From Methylotenera oryzisoli_B (GTDB lineage: Bacteria; Pseudomonadota; Gammaproteobacteria; Burkholderiales; Methylophilaceae), in assembly GCA_965613685.1 (NCBI GenBank), contig OZ277031.1, positions 868,001 to 932,000 of the forward strand: DNA of 64,000 bases, written 5' to 3'. Positions 35,500-44,491 of this stretch are shown piece by piece (the stretch's first letter is position 1; each line of letters opens with the position of its first letter). Below the pieces are notes generated by a model. It did not search any database. It was not told the DNA's origin and was given only the letters and a program-made list of their open reading frames with translations. The position numbers and the translations under genes are program-made.

Positions 35500-36570
35500 T
35501 TACAGCGCTGCCACCACGGCATCGCCCATCTCGCAGCAACCCACTTGCTTGCAACCATCCGTCGCAATGTCGGCCGTGCGGTAACCTTGCGCCAAGGCTT
35601 TCTTTACGGCATTTTCTATGCGCAAGGCATTGCTTTCATCGTTAAAGGTATAACGCAACATCATCGCTGCCGACAATATGGTAGCCAATGGGTTGGCAAT
35701 GTTTTTACCGGCAATATCGGGTGCCGAGCCATGACTGGGCTCGTACATGCCTTTGTTGTTTTCATCCAATGAGGCTGATGGCAACATGCCTATGGAGCCG
35801 GTTAGCATGGAGGCCTCGTCGGATAATATGTCACCAAATATATTACCCGTCACCATCACGTCAAATTGCTTAGGCGCACGAATTAACTGCATGGCGGCGT
35901 TATCCACGTACATATGGCTTAACTCCACTTCAGGGTACTCAGCCGACAGCTCTATCATGACCTGGCGCCATAACTCGGTGGTTTCCAACACGTTGGCTTT
36001 GTCCACGGAACAGACTTTGGCTTTTTGACCAGGTTGACGGCGCTTCATGGCAATGTCAAACGCGACTCGACCTATGCGACGAATTTCGGATTCACAGTAG
36101 CGCATGGTGTTTATGCCCTCGCGCTCGCCGTTCGGCAATGTGCTGATGCCACGCGGTTGGCCAAAATAGATGTCGCCGGTGAGCTCACGAACTATCATGA
36201 TGTCCAAACCGGACACCACTTCCGGCTTCAATGTAGAAGCGCCAGCTAATTCTGGATAAAGCAAGGCTGGTCGCAAGTTAGCGAATAGATTCAATGCTTT
36301 ACGTATGCGCAATAAACCGCGTTCAGGGCGCAGATGGCGCTCTAATTTGTCGTATTTCCAATCGCCTACCGCGCCCAACAACACCGCATCCGAATCCAAA
36401 GCCAATTGCAAAGTGGCGTCTGGCAGCGGATCGCCTGACGCTTCATAACCGGCACCGCCTATCGGCGCCTCGGTCATGATCATGTTTAAATTAAGCGCTT
36501 TTAGCACTTTAACGGCCTGCGCCACGATTTCCGGTCCTATGCCATCGCCTGGCAATATCGCTAATTTCAT
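35500..36570 (-). CDS. leuB: 3-isopropylmalate dehydrogenase
   Basis: LeuB oxidises and decarboxylates 3-isopropylmalate in leucine synthesis. The 356 residues contain LPGDGIGPEIV, the arginine-rich substrate region (RPERGLLRIRKAL), and the metal-binding GNIFGDILSDEASMLTGSIGMLPSASL. It follows leuD after 32 bases. Confidence 0.98.
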   Translation of the reverse strand: MKLAILPGDGIGPEIVAQAVKVLKALNLNMIMTEAPIGGAGYEASGDPLPDATLQLALDSDAVLLGAVGDWKYDKLERHLRPERGLLRIRKALNLFANLRPALLYPELAGASTLKPEVVSGLDIMIVRELTGDIYFGQPRGISTLPNGEREGINTMRYCESEIRRIGRVAFDIAMKRRQPGQKAKVCSVDKANVLETTELWRQVMIELSAEYPEVELSHMYVDNAAMQLIRAPKQFDVMVTGNIFGDILSDEASMLTGSIGMLPSASLDENNKGMYEPSHGSAPDIAGKNIANPLATILSAAMMLRYTFNDESNALRIENAVKKALAQGYRTADIATDGCKQVGCCEMGDAVVAAL

Positions 36571-36602
36571 TTTCTCTTTTTCCGTTAGGGTTTGGTTTAA
36601 TC

Positions 36603-37241
36603 TTAATTATAAAGCCATGGCTGTGCTTGCTGGTGGCGCGCTTCAAAGGCTTTAATTTTGTCTTGGTGTTGCATGGTCAAGCCTATTTCATCGAGCCCGT
36701 TTAACAAGCAGTGTTTACGGAAGGCGTCCACGCTAAAACTAAAGGTCTCCCCCGATGGCGTGCTCACTGTTTGCGCGGCCAAATCAACCTGCAATTTATA
36801 ATCCGGCGCTGCCGCCACTTGCTTGAATAAGGCGTCAACAATATCGGCACTTAACACGATGGGCAGCATGCCATTTTTAAAGCAATTGTTATAAAAAATA
36901 TCGGCGTAACTGGAAGCAATAATGACTTTAAAGCCGAAATCTTCCAAGGCCCATGGCGCATGCTCACGACTGGAGCCACAACCAAAGTTTTCGCGGGTAA
37001 GCAATATACTGGCACCTTGATAGCGTGCTTGATTGAGCACAAAGTCCGGATTAATTTGACGCTTACTGTTGTCCATACCAGGCTCACCGTGATCTAGGTA
37101 ACGCCATTCATCAAAAGCATTCACGCCAAAACCGGAACGCTTGATGGACTTCAAAAATTGCTTAGGGATGATCGCGTCGGTGTCGACGTTGGCTCTGTCT
37201 AAGGGGGCAACCAAACCATTTAACTGCGTGAAAGCTTGCAT
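36603..37241 (-). CDS. leuD: 3-isopropylmalate dehydratase small subunit
   Basis: LeuD is the swivelling domain of isopropylmalate isomerase. The 212 residues include DRANVDTDAIIPKQFLK and FGCGSSREHAPWAL, typical of the family. It lies 14 bases after a small entericidin-like gene that separates it from leuC. Confidence 0.97.
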   Translation of the reverse strand: MQAFTQLNGLVAPLDRANVDTDAIIPKQFLKSIKRSGFGVNAFDEWRYLDHGEPGMDNSKRQINPDFVLNQARYQGASILLTRENFGCGSSREHAPWALEDFGFKVIIASSYADIFYNNCFKNGMLPIVLSADIVDALFKQVAAAPDYKLQVDLAAQTVSTPSGETFSFSVDAFRKHCLLNGLDEIGLTMQHQDKIKAFEARHQQAQPWLYN

Positions 37242-37255
37242 AGTGTTTTTGTCTT

Positions 37256-37375
37256 TTATTTGGTTGAATTCTGTATGGCTTCGCCGCCTTTTTCTATGTC
37301 TTTACCTATACCTTGTAAGGTATTGCAAGCAGACAATAAAGTGGCAAAACTGCATAAAATGATGAATTTTTTCAT
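37256..37375 (-). CDS. Entericidin A/B-like small lipoprotein
   Basis: This 39-residue peptide starts MKKFIILCSFATLLSAC, a lipoprotein signal with the lipobox LSAC (Cys17), and continues NTLQGIGKDIEKGGEAIQ, which is the entericidin signature. A strong ribosome-binding site (AAGGGAG) is 6 bases upstream. It lies between leuC and leuD on the same strand. Entericidins are cell-envelope lipoproteins described as an antidote/toxin pair in E. coli; only one is present here, so that role cannot be assumed. Confidence 0.9.
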   Translation of the reverse strand: MKKFIILCSFATLLSACNTLQGIGKDIEKGGEAIQNSTK

Positions 37376-37398
37376 GACTACTCCCTTGTTCATGGCTA

Positions 37399-38808
37399 TC
37401 AGCCTTGACTAACATCAACAAAATGTCCCGCAATGGCAGCGGCAGCCGCCATGGCTGGGCTAACTAGATGCGTACGCCCACCTTGGCCTTGCCTGCCTTC
37501 AAAATTACGGTTTGAGGTTGAGGCACAACGCTCGCCTGCCTCCAAACGGTCAGCATTCATGGCCAAACACATGGAACAACCAGGCTGACGCCATTCGAAA
37601 CCGGCCTCACTAAATACCTTATCCAAGCCCTCTTGTTCGGCTTGGGCTTTGACCAGTCCAGAGCCGGGCACCACTAGTGCCAACTTGACGTTAGCCGCCA
37701 CGCGTTTACCTTTGGCAACAGCAGCCGCTGCGCGCAGGTCTTCGATACGCGAATTGGTGCAGGAACCGATGAACACTTTGTCTATGCGAATTTCCTTAAT
37801 TGGCGTGTTAGGTTGCAAACCCATGTAAGCGTAAGCACGCTCCCAATCGGCTTTTTGCACGGCATTTTTAGCCAAATCCAAACTGGGCACACGACCGTCT
37901 ATGGCCACTACCATTTCCGGCGAGGTGCCCCAAGTGACTTGCGGTTTAATGTCTTCGGCTTGCAAGCGCACCACCAAATCAAATTCAGCGCCCGCATCGG
38001 ATTGCAAGGTGCGCCAATAAGCCACGGCGGCATCCCATTGATCTGCTTTAGGCGCGTAAGGGCGGCCTTTAATGTAATTGATGGTGGTGTCATCCACCGC
38101 CACCATGCCGGCACGCGCACCGGCTTCAATCGCCATATTGCAAAGCGTCATGCGCCCTTCCATGGACAAACCGCGTATTGCCGAACCAGCAAATTCAATG
38201 GCATAACCATTGCCGCCTGCGGTGCCGGTTTTACCTATGATGGCCAAAGCCACGTCCTTGGCCGTGACCATAGGTCCCAACTGACCTTCCACCAAGACTT
38301 GCATGGCTTTGGATTTTTTTTGCACCAAACACTGGGTAGCCATCACGTGCTCCACTTCCGATGTGCCTATGCCGTGTGCTAAGGCACCAAAAGCCCCGTG
38401 GGTACTGGTATGCGAATCGCCGCACACCACCGTCATGCCTGGTAGGGTTGCACCTTGCTCAGGGCCAACCACGTGCACAATGCCTTGTCGCGCATCCATG
38501 AATGGGAAGTAGGCTTTTGCGCCGAACTCGGCTATGTTTTCCGTCAAGGTTTCAATTTGCAACCTGGCCACCGGATCGGCTATGCCTGCCAAGCCCTTAT
38601 CCCAGCCATTGGTAGGCGTGTTATGGTCAGCCGTAGCGACGATGGATTCAACACGCCATGGCTTACGATTGGCCAAGCGCAAACCCTCAAAGGCTTGCGG
38701 GCTGGTCACTTCATGCACCAAATGACGGTCTATGTATATCAAGGCAGCGCCGTTTTCCTCGTGCACCACATGACTATCAAACAATTTATCGTACAGCGTT
38801 TTTGCCAT
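37399..38808 (-). CDS. leuC: 3-isopropylmalate dehydratase large subunit
   Basis: LeuC carries the 4Fe-4S cluster of isopropylmalate isomerase. The 469 residues show VCGDSHTSTHGAFGALAHGIG, the cluster cysteines in FIGSCTNSRIEDLR and PGCSMCLAMN, and a normal C-terminus. It is first of the leuC-(entericidin)-leuD-leuB series, 60 bases after yajQ, with a hairpin between. Confidence 0.98.
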   Translation of the reverse strand: MAKTLYDKLFDSHVVHEENGAALIYIDRHLVHEVTSPQAFEGLRLANRKPWRVESIVATADHNTPTNGWDKGLAGIADPVARLQIETLTENIAEFGAKAYFPFMDARQGIVHVVGPEQGATLPGMTVVCGDSHTSTHGAFGALAHGIGTSEVEHVMATQCLVQKKSKAMQVLVEGQLGPMVTAKDVALAIIGKTGTAGGNGYAIEFAGSAIRGLSMEGRMTLCNMAIEAGARAGMVAVDDTTINYIKGRPYAPKADQWDAAVAYWRTLQSDAGAEFDLVVRLQAEDIKPQVTWGTSPEMVVAIDGRVPSLDLAKNAVQKADWERAYAYMGLQPNTPIKEIRIDKVFIGSCTNSRIEDLRAAAAVAKGKRVAANVKLALVVPGSGLVKAQAEQEGLDKVFSEAGFEWRQPGCSMCLAMNADRLEAGERCASTSNRNFEGRQGQGGRTHLVSPAMAAAAAIAGHFVDVSQG

Positions 38809-38830
38809 ATTTTTAACCTAAGCCTACAAA

Positions 38831-38861
38831 GTGCCGCCTAGCAAAAAGACGCTAGGCGCAC
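38831..38861. terminator. Hairpin between yajQ and leuC
   Basis: Perfect arms CGCCTAGC and GCTAGGCG with an 8-base loop, followed on the minus strand only by TTTG. It is probably a weak terminator of yajQ or an RNA stabiliser. Confidence 0.5.
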
Positions 38862-38868
38862 GGTTTTA

Positions 38869-39363
38869 TTAATCTCTAAAGTTACCAAACTGCAAGGGGA
38901 AGTCGGTCACGGTTTTTTTCACAAAAGCAATGGCCTCTTGCAACAAATCACGCTTGGCGCCATTCACTCGAACGGTATCGCCTTGTATGCTGCCCTGCAC
39001 TTTTAAGCCCGAATCCTTAATCAGCTTGACGATGCGCTTAGCCAAATCGCTGTCTATGCCATCCTTGATTTTAAGTTCTTGCTTCACTTTATTGCCGCCT
39101 ACCTTCTGCACGTCCTTATGCTCCAGACGCTTGGTCGAATCCGGTTCCTTTTTTTCCATACCGGGCAATAAAATGTCTTTGATTTGATCTAGCTGAAAAT
39201 CGTTATCGCCATACAAAGTGATTATGCTGTCTTTTTCATTCAGCTCCACTTTGGCCGACGTCCCTTTAAAATCATAACGATTGGTAATTTGCTTACCGGC
39301 CGTGTCTATGGCGTTTTTCAGTGCCACCATATCCACTTCAGATGAAATATCAAAACTAGGCAT
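38869..39363 (-). CDS. YajQ family nucleotide-binding protein
   Basis: The 164-residue protein has the YajQ pattern (MPSFDISSEVDMVALKNAIDTAGKQI, then KIKDGIDSDLAKRIVKLIKDSGLKVQ). Relatives bind cyclic di-GMP in Xanthomonas and tRNA/GTP in others; the ligand here is open. It stands between ppnP and leuC. Confidence 0.92.
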   Translation of the reverse strand: MPSFDISSEVDMVALKNAIDTAGKQITNRYDFKGTSAKVELNEKDSIITLYGDNDFQLDQIKDILLPGMEKKEPDSTKRLEHKDVQKVGGNKVKQELKIKDGIDSDLAKRIVKLIKDSGLKVQGSIQGDTVRVNGAKRDLLQEAIAFVKKTVTDFPLQFGNFRD

Positions 39364-39403
39364 ATTCTCTCCTCAATACCAAGCAGGCGCTAGGCGCCAT
39401 GCA

Positions 39404-39715
39404 TTACTCAAAATGGCAAACGTAATCCAGCGTTTCACTGACGTCGATATCAAAACTTGAATTAGCTGGCACGGTAAATTTATCGCCTGCTGTATAGGCT
39501 GTCCAACTGCTCTCACCTTGCAGACGCACTTTACAAGCGCCCAAATTGATTTCCATTAATTCAGGTGCCGCAGTGTTGAAGGTTAAGGTGCCTGGGAAAA
39601 TCACGCCTATGGTGCTGCGCGTGCCATTAGGAAACATCACGGTGTGACTGACGCACTTGCCGTCAAAATAGATGTTGGCTTTCTTTTTAACACTAACATT
39701 GTCAAATTGTGCCAT
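39404..39715 (-). CDS. ppnP: Pyrimidine/purine nucleoside phosphorylase
   Basis: The 103-residue cupin protein (formerly DUF1255/YaiE) splits nucleosides with phosphate over a broad range. The start FDNVSVKKKANIYFDGKCVSH and the later GTRSTIGVIFPGTLTF are characteristic. It is a short, single-domain enzyme of normal size. Confidence 0.93.
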   Translation of the reverse strand: MAQFDNVSVKKKANIYFDGKCVSHTVMFPNGTRSTIGVIFPGTLTFNTAAPELMEINLGACKVRLQGESSWTAYTAGDKFTVPANSSFDIDVSETLDYVCHFE

Positions 39716-39756
39716 TTGCTTGGACTCTCAAAATAATGAAAACACCATTATCGCAG

Positions 39757-39779
39757 AAAAGCCTCGCCTATCCAAGGCG
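39757..39779 (-). terminator. Weak hairpin after rfbC
   Basis: A CGCCT-TGGAT-AGGCG stem, followed on the minus strand by AGGCTTTTC, about 80 bases past the rfbC stop. It may terminate the rfb genes. Confidence 0.4.
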
Positions 39780-39860
39780 CAAGGGCCATGCCGGCATAAT
39801 CAATATCAGCAAATAGTCGGTTTTAATCTACGCTGGATTTAATTGGAACGGCGAGTTGCT

Positions 39861-40406
39861 TTAAGCAAAACAGGTCACGTCTGCGAGCAAGGGTGCCTGC
39901 TGATCTTTAGCCGATAAACTCGGCGCACCCTCTATGGGCCAAGCGATGGCCAATGCCGGGTCGTTCCATGCGATGCTGCGTTCGTATTCCGGCGCATAGT
40001 AAGCTGTGGTTTTGTAAAGAAATTCGGCTGTCGCTGAAGTGACCAAAAAGCCATGCGCAAAGCCTTCCGGCACCCATAACATGCGCTGATTCTCAGCAGA
40101 CAATTCAATGGCCACATGTTGCCCAAAAGTAGGCGAGCTTTTACGTATGTCGACCGCCACATCATACACAGCACCTTGTATCACCCTAACCAGCTTGCCT
40201 TGTGCTTGTTGTATTTGAAAATGCAGCCCACGCAATACGTTTTTTTCAGAACGGCTGTGATTGTCCTGAACAAAATCCAAATCGCGACCTATCAAGCTAG
40301 CAAACTGACGACGATTGAAGCTCTCGTAAAAAAAACCACGCTGATCACCAAACACCTTAGGTTCAATGATCAACACATCTGGAATGGCAGTGTGTATAAG
40401 CTTCAA
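39861..40406 (-). CDS. rfbC: dTDP-4-dehydrorhamnose 3,5-epimerase
   Basis: RfbC epimerises the 4-keto sugar on the way to dTDP-L-rhamnose. The 181 residues contain PKVFGDQRGFFYESF, DNHSRSEKNVLRGLHFQ with the catalytic histidine, and the C-terminal IAWNDPALAIAWP. Its start overlaps the rfbA stop by four bases (ATGA). Confidence 0.97.
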   Translation of the reverse strand: MKLIHTAIPDVLIIEPKVFGDQRGFFYESFNRRQFASLIGRDLDFVQDNHSRSEKNVLRGLHFQIQQAQGKLVRVIQGAVYDVAVDIRKSSPTFGQHVAIELSAENQRMLWVPEGFAHGFLVTSATAEFLYKTTAYYAPEYERSIAWNDPALAIAWPIEGAPSLSAKDQQAPLLADVTCFA

Positions 40407-41290
40407 AATCGCGCCCTATCGCTTAACAAGCGTAACAAATACTGTCCATACGCGCTTTTAGCTAAGGGTTGCGCTAGCCTATCCAACTGCTCGGCCGTGA
40501 TGTAGCCTTTGAAGTAGGCAATCTCTTCAGGGCAACACACTTTTAAGCCCTGCCTGTGCTCTATGGTTTGAATAAAGTTACTGGCCTCAATTAAGCTCTC
40601 GTGGGTACCGGTATCCAACCATGCGTAACCGCGCCCCATGATCTCCACGCTCAATTGATTTTGCTCTAAATAGAGGCGATTTAAATCGGTAATTTCCAGC
40701 TCACCCCTAGCAGAAGGCTTGAGATTGGCTGCCATGTCCAACACCTGGTTGTCGTAAAAATACAAGCCGGTGACCGCGTAGTTGCTTTTAGGGCTTAAAG
40801 GCTTTTCTTCCAAACTGGTGGCACGGCCTTGCTTGTCAAAATCCACCACGCCATAGCGTTCCGGATCTTGCACATGGTAGGCAAAAACCGTGGCGCCCGT
40901 CTCACGCGATGTGGCTTGCTCCAACTGCCGGTGCAAATCGTGACCATAAAATATATTATCACCCAACACCAAAGCACTGGCGTCCTTGCCTACAAAGTCT
41001 TTGCCTATTATAAAGGCCTGCGCCAAACCATCGGGACTGGCTTGCACGGCATACTGCAAATTTAAACCCCAATCACGGCCATCGCCTAGCAACTGCTCAA
41101 ACCGAGGGGTGTCTTGCGGCGTGGAAATGATCAATATGTCGCGTATCCCAGCCAGCATCAGCGTGCTCAGCGGGTAATAAATCATGGGCTTATCGTAAAT
41201 CGGCAGTAACTGCTTGGAAACCACCTTGGTTACTGGATGCAGACGCGTGCCTGAGCCGCCTGCCAAGATAATGCCTTTTCTGTGCGCCAT
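40403..41290 (-). CDS. rfbA: Glucose-1-phosphate thymidylyltransferase
   Basis: RfbA makes dTDP-glucose. The 295-residue product begins KGIILAGGSGTRLHPVTKVVSKQLLPIYDKPMIYYPL, the nucleotide-binding signature, and has the family's GLKVCCPEEIA segment at the C-terminal end. It lies 10 bases after rfbD. Confidence 0.97.
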   Translation of the reverse strand: MAHRKGIILAGGSGTRLHPVTKVVSKQLLPIYDKPMIYYPLSTLMLAGIRDILIISTPQDTPRFEQLLGDGRDWGLNLQYAVQASPDGLAQAFIIGKDFVGKDASALVLGDNIFYGHDLHRQLEQATSRETGATVFAYHVQDPERYGVVDFDKQGRATSLEEKPLSPKSNYAVTGLYFYDNQVLDMAANLKPSARGELEITDLNRLYLEQNQLSVEIMGRGYAWLDTGTHESLIEASNFIQTIEHRQGLKVCCPEEIAYFKGYITAEQLDRLAQPLAKSAYGQYLLRLLSDRARF

Positions 41291-41300
41291 AATCGCTTCT

Positions 41301-42206
41301 CTAAATGGATGGGTAGTCCAGCACTTCCGTCAACATGCGCTTGACGCCAATCCGCCAGTGCGGCAGGCTCAAGCCAAATGCATGTTGGAGTTTACTGGTA
41401 TTTAATCGGGAATTCAAAGGGCGCTGCGCTGGGGTAGGAAATGCGCTACTAGGAACGGCTTGAATGGCGGACTGCGCCACTTTTATCGCCACACCCGCCT
41501 GCCTAGCCTGCTCTATCACATAAGTCGCATAAGCGTGCCAAGTCGTTTCACCTGCTGCTGCTATATGGTACAAACCACATAACTGCGGATTTTGTACGGC
41601 GGCGCGTAGTGCATGCGCGGTGACATCGGCCAGCAAATCCGCGCCTGTTGGGGCGCCTACCTGGTCATTAATGACCTTTAGCTGATCATGCTGCTGCGCC
41701 AATTGCAACATGGTTTTAGCAAAATTACGGCCTCGTGCCGCGTAAGCCCAGCTGGTGCGAAAAATTAAATGCTTGCAGCCAGCCTCAATAATGGCCTGTT
41801 CTCCAGCCAATTTACTGGCGCCATAAGCGCTCAAGGGTCTGGCGACATCGCTCTCCAACCATGGCGTATCGCCACTGCCATCAAACACGTAATCGGTGGA
41901 GTAATGCACCAACCAAGCACCGCTAGCTTTGGCCGCTTGCGCCAAAACCGCTAGCGCTTTGGCATTCACAGCTTGCGCCAATTCCGGCTCGCTTTCGGCT
42001 TTATCCACTGCCGTGTAAGCAGCCGCGTTAACGATCACATCCGGCGCTACCTCGCGCACTGTTTTGGCTAGGCCTATTAAATCCGTCAAGTCGCCGCAAT
42101 GATTTTGGCTGCGCGCATCCAGCGCTATCAGCTCACCCAGTGGCGCTAAGCTGCGTTGCAACTCCCAGCCCACCTGACCATTTTTGCCCAACAAAAGAAT
42201 TTTCAT
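41301..42206 (-). CDS. rfbD: dTDP-4-dehydrorhamnose reductase
   Basis: RfbD reduces the 4-keto group to give dTDP-L-rhamnose. I take the ATG giving MKILLLGKNGQVGWELQ; a GTG 15 bases upstream is also in frame. The 301 residues show the Rossmann motif GKNGQVG, YSTDYVFDG and the catalytic YGASK. It is the first rfb gene here; rfbB, usually beside it, is absent, and the integrated element starts about 100 bases upstream. Confidence 0.96.
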   Translation of the reverse strand: MKILLLGKNGQVGWELQRSLAPLGELIALDARSQNHCGDLTDLIGLAKTVREVAPDVIVNAAAYTAVDKAESEPELAQAVNAKALAVLAQAAKASGAWLVHYSTDYVFDGSGDTPWLESDVARPLSAYGASKLAGEQAIIEAGCKHLIFRTSWAYAARGRNFAKTMLQLAQQHDQLKVINDQVGAPTGADLLADVTAHALRAAVQNPQLCGLYHIAAAGETTWHAYATYVIEQARQAGVAIKVAQSAIQAVPSSAFPTPAQRPLNSRLNTSKLQHAFGLSLPHWRIGVKRMLTEVLDYPSI

Positions 42207-42299
42207 AAACCGTGCTGTCACTTAAGTAAATTTAATGCCTAGGCATAATACTATAAAAGCCACGCACCCTACGGCACATGGCTTTCTAGCTTCTTGCAT

Positions 42300-42321
42300 C
42301 AAAAACCACCGGAAAGGTGGT
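42300..42321 (-). terminator. Terminator at the left edge of the island
   Basis: The minus strand reads ACCACC-TTTCC-GGTGGT followed by five T. It stops transcripts coming from the island before rfbD. It may be the old ssrA-side terminator left behind by integration, or belong to the island; which one is open. Confidence 0.75.
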
Positions 42322-42400
42322 CATTTTAATTGGCTGGGGTCAACCAAACAAATCATTGTAACCCACTATATATAAGACTCTATGAATTTACTAAAATATA

Positions 42401-42425
42401 GTTACCCCGTAAAGTTACCCCAATT
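42401..42425. repeat. Left GTTACCCC repeat pair
   Basis: GTTACCCC-GTA-AAGTTACCCCAATT: two GTTACCCC units 13 bases apart. It matches 22 of 25 bases with 50523-50547 in the same orientation; only the central three bases differ. It is a candidate arm-type binding site of the element's integrase. Confidence 0.7.
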
Positions 42426-42490
42426 TAATAAATATTCCATATAATTACCAGCCTTATTTATCTCCAACTTCTAGTAAACGAGATAATCAT

Positions 42491-42814
42491 TTAAACAATT
42501 TTCTTTGAACGTAATCTTTTCCTATATTCAGCATTCGGCTCTGGTTCACCATAGCTCTCTTCATAGCTTGTAAGCATACCAAGTATCTTTTCAGATTTCT
42601 GTTTAGGAGGTAATTCCGAATCTTTAGGCACTTCTATCGCAACGCATCGGTTTAATGTTATAGCTTCTAGGAGCTTATCCTCACTTGAAATTAGGTAAAC
42701 GTCTTTCTCACATTCCTTGCAGAATCGCACACCATCACGAGAAGTTTCTTCCATCTCATCCCATTTCTGAGCACAACGAAAACCAAATACACAATTGCGA
42801 ATTTTTATTGTCAT
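42491..42814 (-). CDS. Unknown protein with zinc-ribbon-like cysteines
   Basis: This 107-residue protein has cysteines at 8, 14, 32 and 35 in a C-x5-C-x17-C-x2-C arrangement within FGFRCAQKWDEMEET and RFCKECEKDVYLI, then LNRCVAIEVP. The paired cysteines suggest a small metal-binding fold. Similar-looking proteins (a tryptophan after the second cysteine, then VRFCxxC, then LNRCVAI) occur scattered in bacteria, as far as I recall, with no known function. It is the leftmost gene of the island. Its function is not assigned. Confidence 0.75.
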   Translation of the reverse strand: MTIKIRNCVFGFRCAQKWDEMEETSRDGVRFCKECEKDVYLISSEDKLLEAITLNRCVAIEVPKDSELPPKQKSEKILGMLTSYEESYGEPEPNAEYRKRLRSKKIV

Positions 42815-42864
42815 TAAAAGATGTCCATGTTACTTACTGACTAATAAATCCATTATTTTTACTT

Positions 42865-44307
42865 TTAATTGCATGTAGTTAAACCGCCTACGGTTGTACA
42901 TGTTATTAATCTGCCATTGATGCTGTAAGTGTGTGTTTGAATATTGTTATCTGGCGCAGGACTTTGTCTTGAGCTACTACCTGCTATACCTAACCCGAGA
43001 TTGATTAGGGCATTCCACGCATTACTGTCCTGCTCTTTAGCTGCTTGTGCAGCCCTTCGTGCTTCAGATTGCCTTAACTGCTCTTCATACTGCCTCTGAT
43101 GCTCTGCATATTCAGCTTGCCTAGCCTGAAGTTGTTTCAGCGTATCGGCCTCAAGTTGAAGCATTTCAGCAGAACTATCGCTAGCTTCATTTGATTGAAC
43201 CGCTGCAGGTGAAGATTTTTCTTTTTTCGCTAACTCAATACGACACATAACATATGCTTGCGAGCCAACTGCAGCACCGTAGCTTCTGCAAGTTTTATCA
43301 TCACGACTTTTTATAGCATCAGCTGCTTGTTTGGCTAATTTCGCTTCTTCTTTCTTTTGAGTTTCAGCCAATCGTTTAGCTTCTCGCTCGGCTTTTCTAG
43401 CATCACGCTCTGCATTTTTAGCTGCTAGCTCAGCTGCCTGTAAATCTAACTTCGCTTGTTCAACCGCAGCTTTTTCGTTGGCTGCTAGCTCTTCCTCATT
43501 CTTCCTTATGTTATCCAATGAAGCTTGATAATAAGATTCTGTTAACTTGTAATTAGTTATCGCTTCTGGATTAGCTAATTTAGCTTCGGCTGATGCATTT
43601 TTAAAATAATGTTCATACGCCAGTCTTATAACCTCCCAATTATAAGAAAGCTGGTCTGTAGCAATCCTTAAATTAGCTTCCTCTAATGCCGCCTGAGGAT
43701 TATTAAAATAATGCCAAGATTTATTGAAATGATTAATCGCTACGAATCCATTAGACTCTTTATCAATCTTAACTAAAGTATTGCCCAACATATACTCGTA
43801 CTCACTGGCTATTGTCTTATCAATAGTTTCAACACCTCTAGAACTTACTGATGTTAATAAATTGAATGCTTTTAGATAGTCTTTCGCCTCATAACTTTTT
43901 TTTGCATCAATAATTTTCTGCTCCGTTGGTATGTAGACAATATTCTCATCTTTGGCATATATCTCACAAGAATGGCCTGCGGGCATAGCTTTATTGCATT
44001 CGGCTAAGGTGCGTTTTATCAGCAAGCCAAAATTAAGAGGCCCAAAAAATAAATACCCTGTTGTATTCATAAAACATCGCTGAACATTACTGTTCTCGCC
44101 AATAACAAACACTTTATGATGTCCAGAAAGAGCCCCGTAACCATTGCCGCTAGTTGATTTGTCAGTTTTTAATAACGAAAAAATTTCATAACAATTAGCA
44201 GAAAGCTCTTTCTGCGCACGTTGTAAAGTTTCCGCTGATAGTTCCGCATGAGAAATGCTAGGGCTTAACTGGAGACAGGCTAACAATAAGAGTAACAGGA
44301 GCTTCAT
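42865..44307 (-). CDS. Exported coiled-coil protein with paired-cysteine motifs
   Basis: This 480-residue protein is of no family I recognise. It has a signal peptide (about 1-21), a mixed N-terminal domain with four cysteines (39-114), a helical, possibly TPR-like part (130-265), a charged coiled coil (about 268-332), the motif DDKTCRSYGAAVGSQAYVMC (Cys340, Cys355), a second coiled coil (380-425) and a C-terminal tail YSINGRLITCTTVGGLTTC (Cys470, Cys479). The last two motifs recur in the divergent gene at 44771. It is probably periplasmic. A good ribosome-binding site (AAAGG) is present. Confidence 0.8.
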   Translation of the reverse strand: MKLLLLLLLACLQLSPSISHAELSAETLQRAQKELSANCYEIFSLLKTDKSTSGNGYGALSGHHKVFVIGENSNVQRCFMNTTGYLFFGPLNFGLLIKRTLAECNKAMPAGHSCEIYAKDENIVYIPTEQKIIDAKKSYEAKDYLKAFNLLTSVSSRGVETIDKTIASEYEYMLGNTLVKIDKESNGFVAINHFNKSWHYFNNPQAALEEANLRIATDQLSYNWEVIRLAYEHYFKNASAEAKLANPEAITNYKLTESYYQASLDNIRKNEEELAANEKAAVEQAKLDLQAAELAAKNAERDARKAEREAKRLAETQKKEEAKLAKQAADAIKSRDDKTCRSYGAAVGSQAYVMCRIELAKKEKSSPAAVQSNEASDSSAEMLQLEADTLKQLQARQAEYAEHQRQYEEQLRQSEARRAAQAAKEQDSNAWNALINLGLGIAGSSSRQSPAPDNNIQTHTYSINGRLITCTTVGGLTTCN

Positions 44308-44491
44308 TAAGAACCTTTATATAAGTCAAAGTAACCACATTTATGTTAGGCCATTTTGGGCAATATCAATATTAACCTTACGCTTTAAATTCGGGATATT
44401 CAATCAGGTAGACATCAGCACCAGTGAATTATTCATAAAAATAGGTACATAAATACCCATTTATATAAAATATTGTTCATTATCAATTACT

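Noticed and set aside
37256..37375. A full entericidin toxin/antidote pair.
   Set aside because: Only one short lipoprotein gene fits between leuC and leuD.
42331..42345. Left attachment site inferred from GGCTGGGGTC resembling the ssrA 3' end.
   Set aside because: Only seven contiguous bases (GCTGGGG) match; P4-type elements at tmRNA or tRNA genes normally keep a longer identical core, so this is not called.
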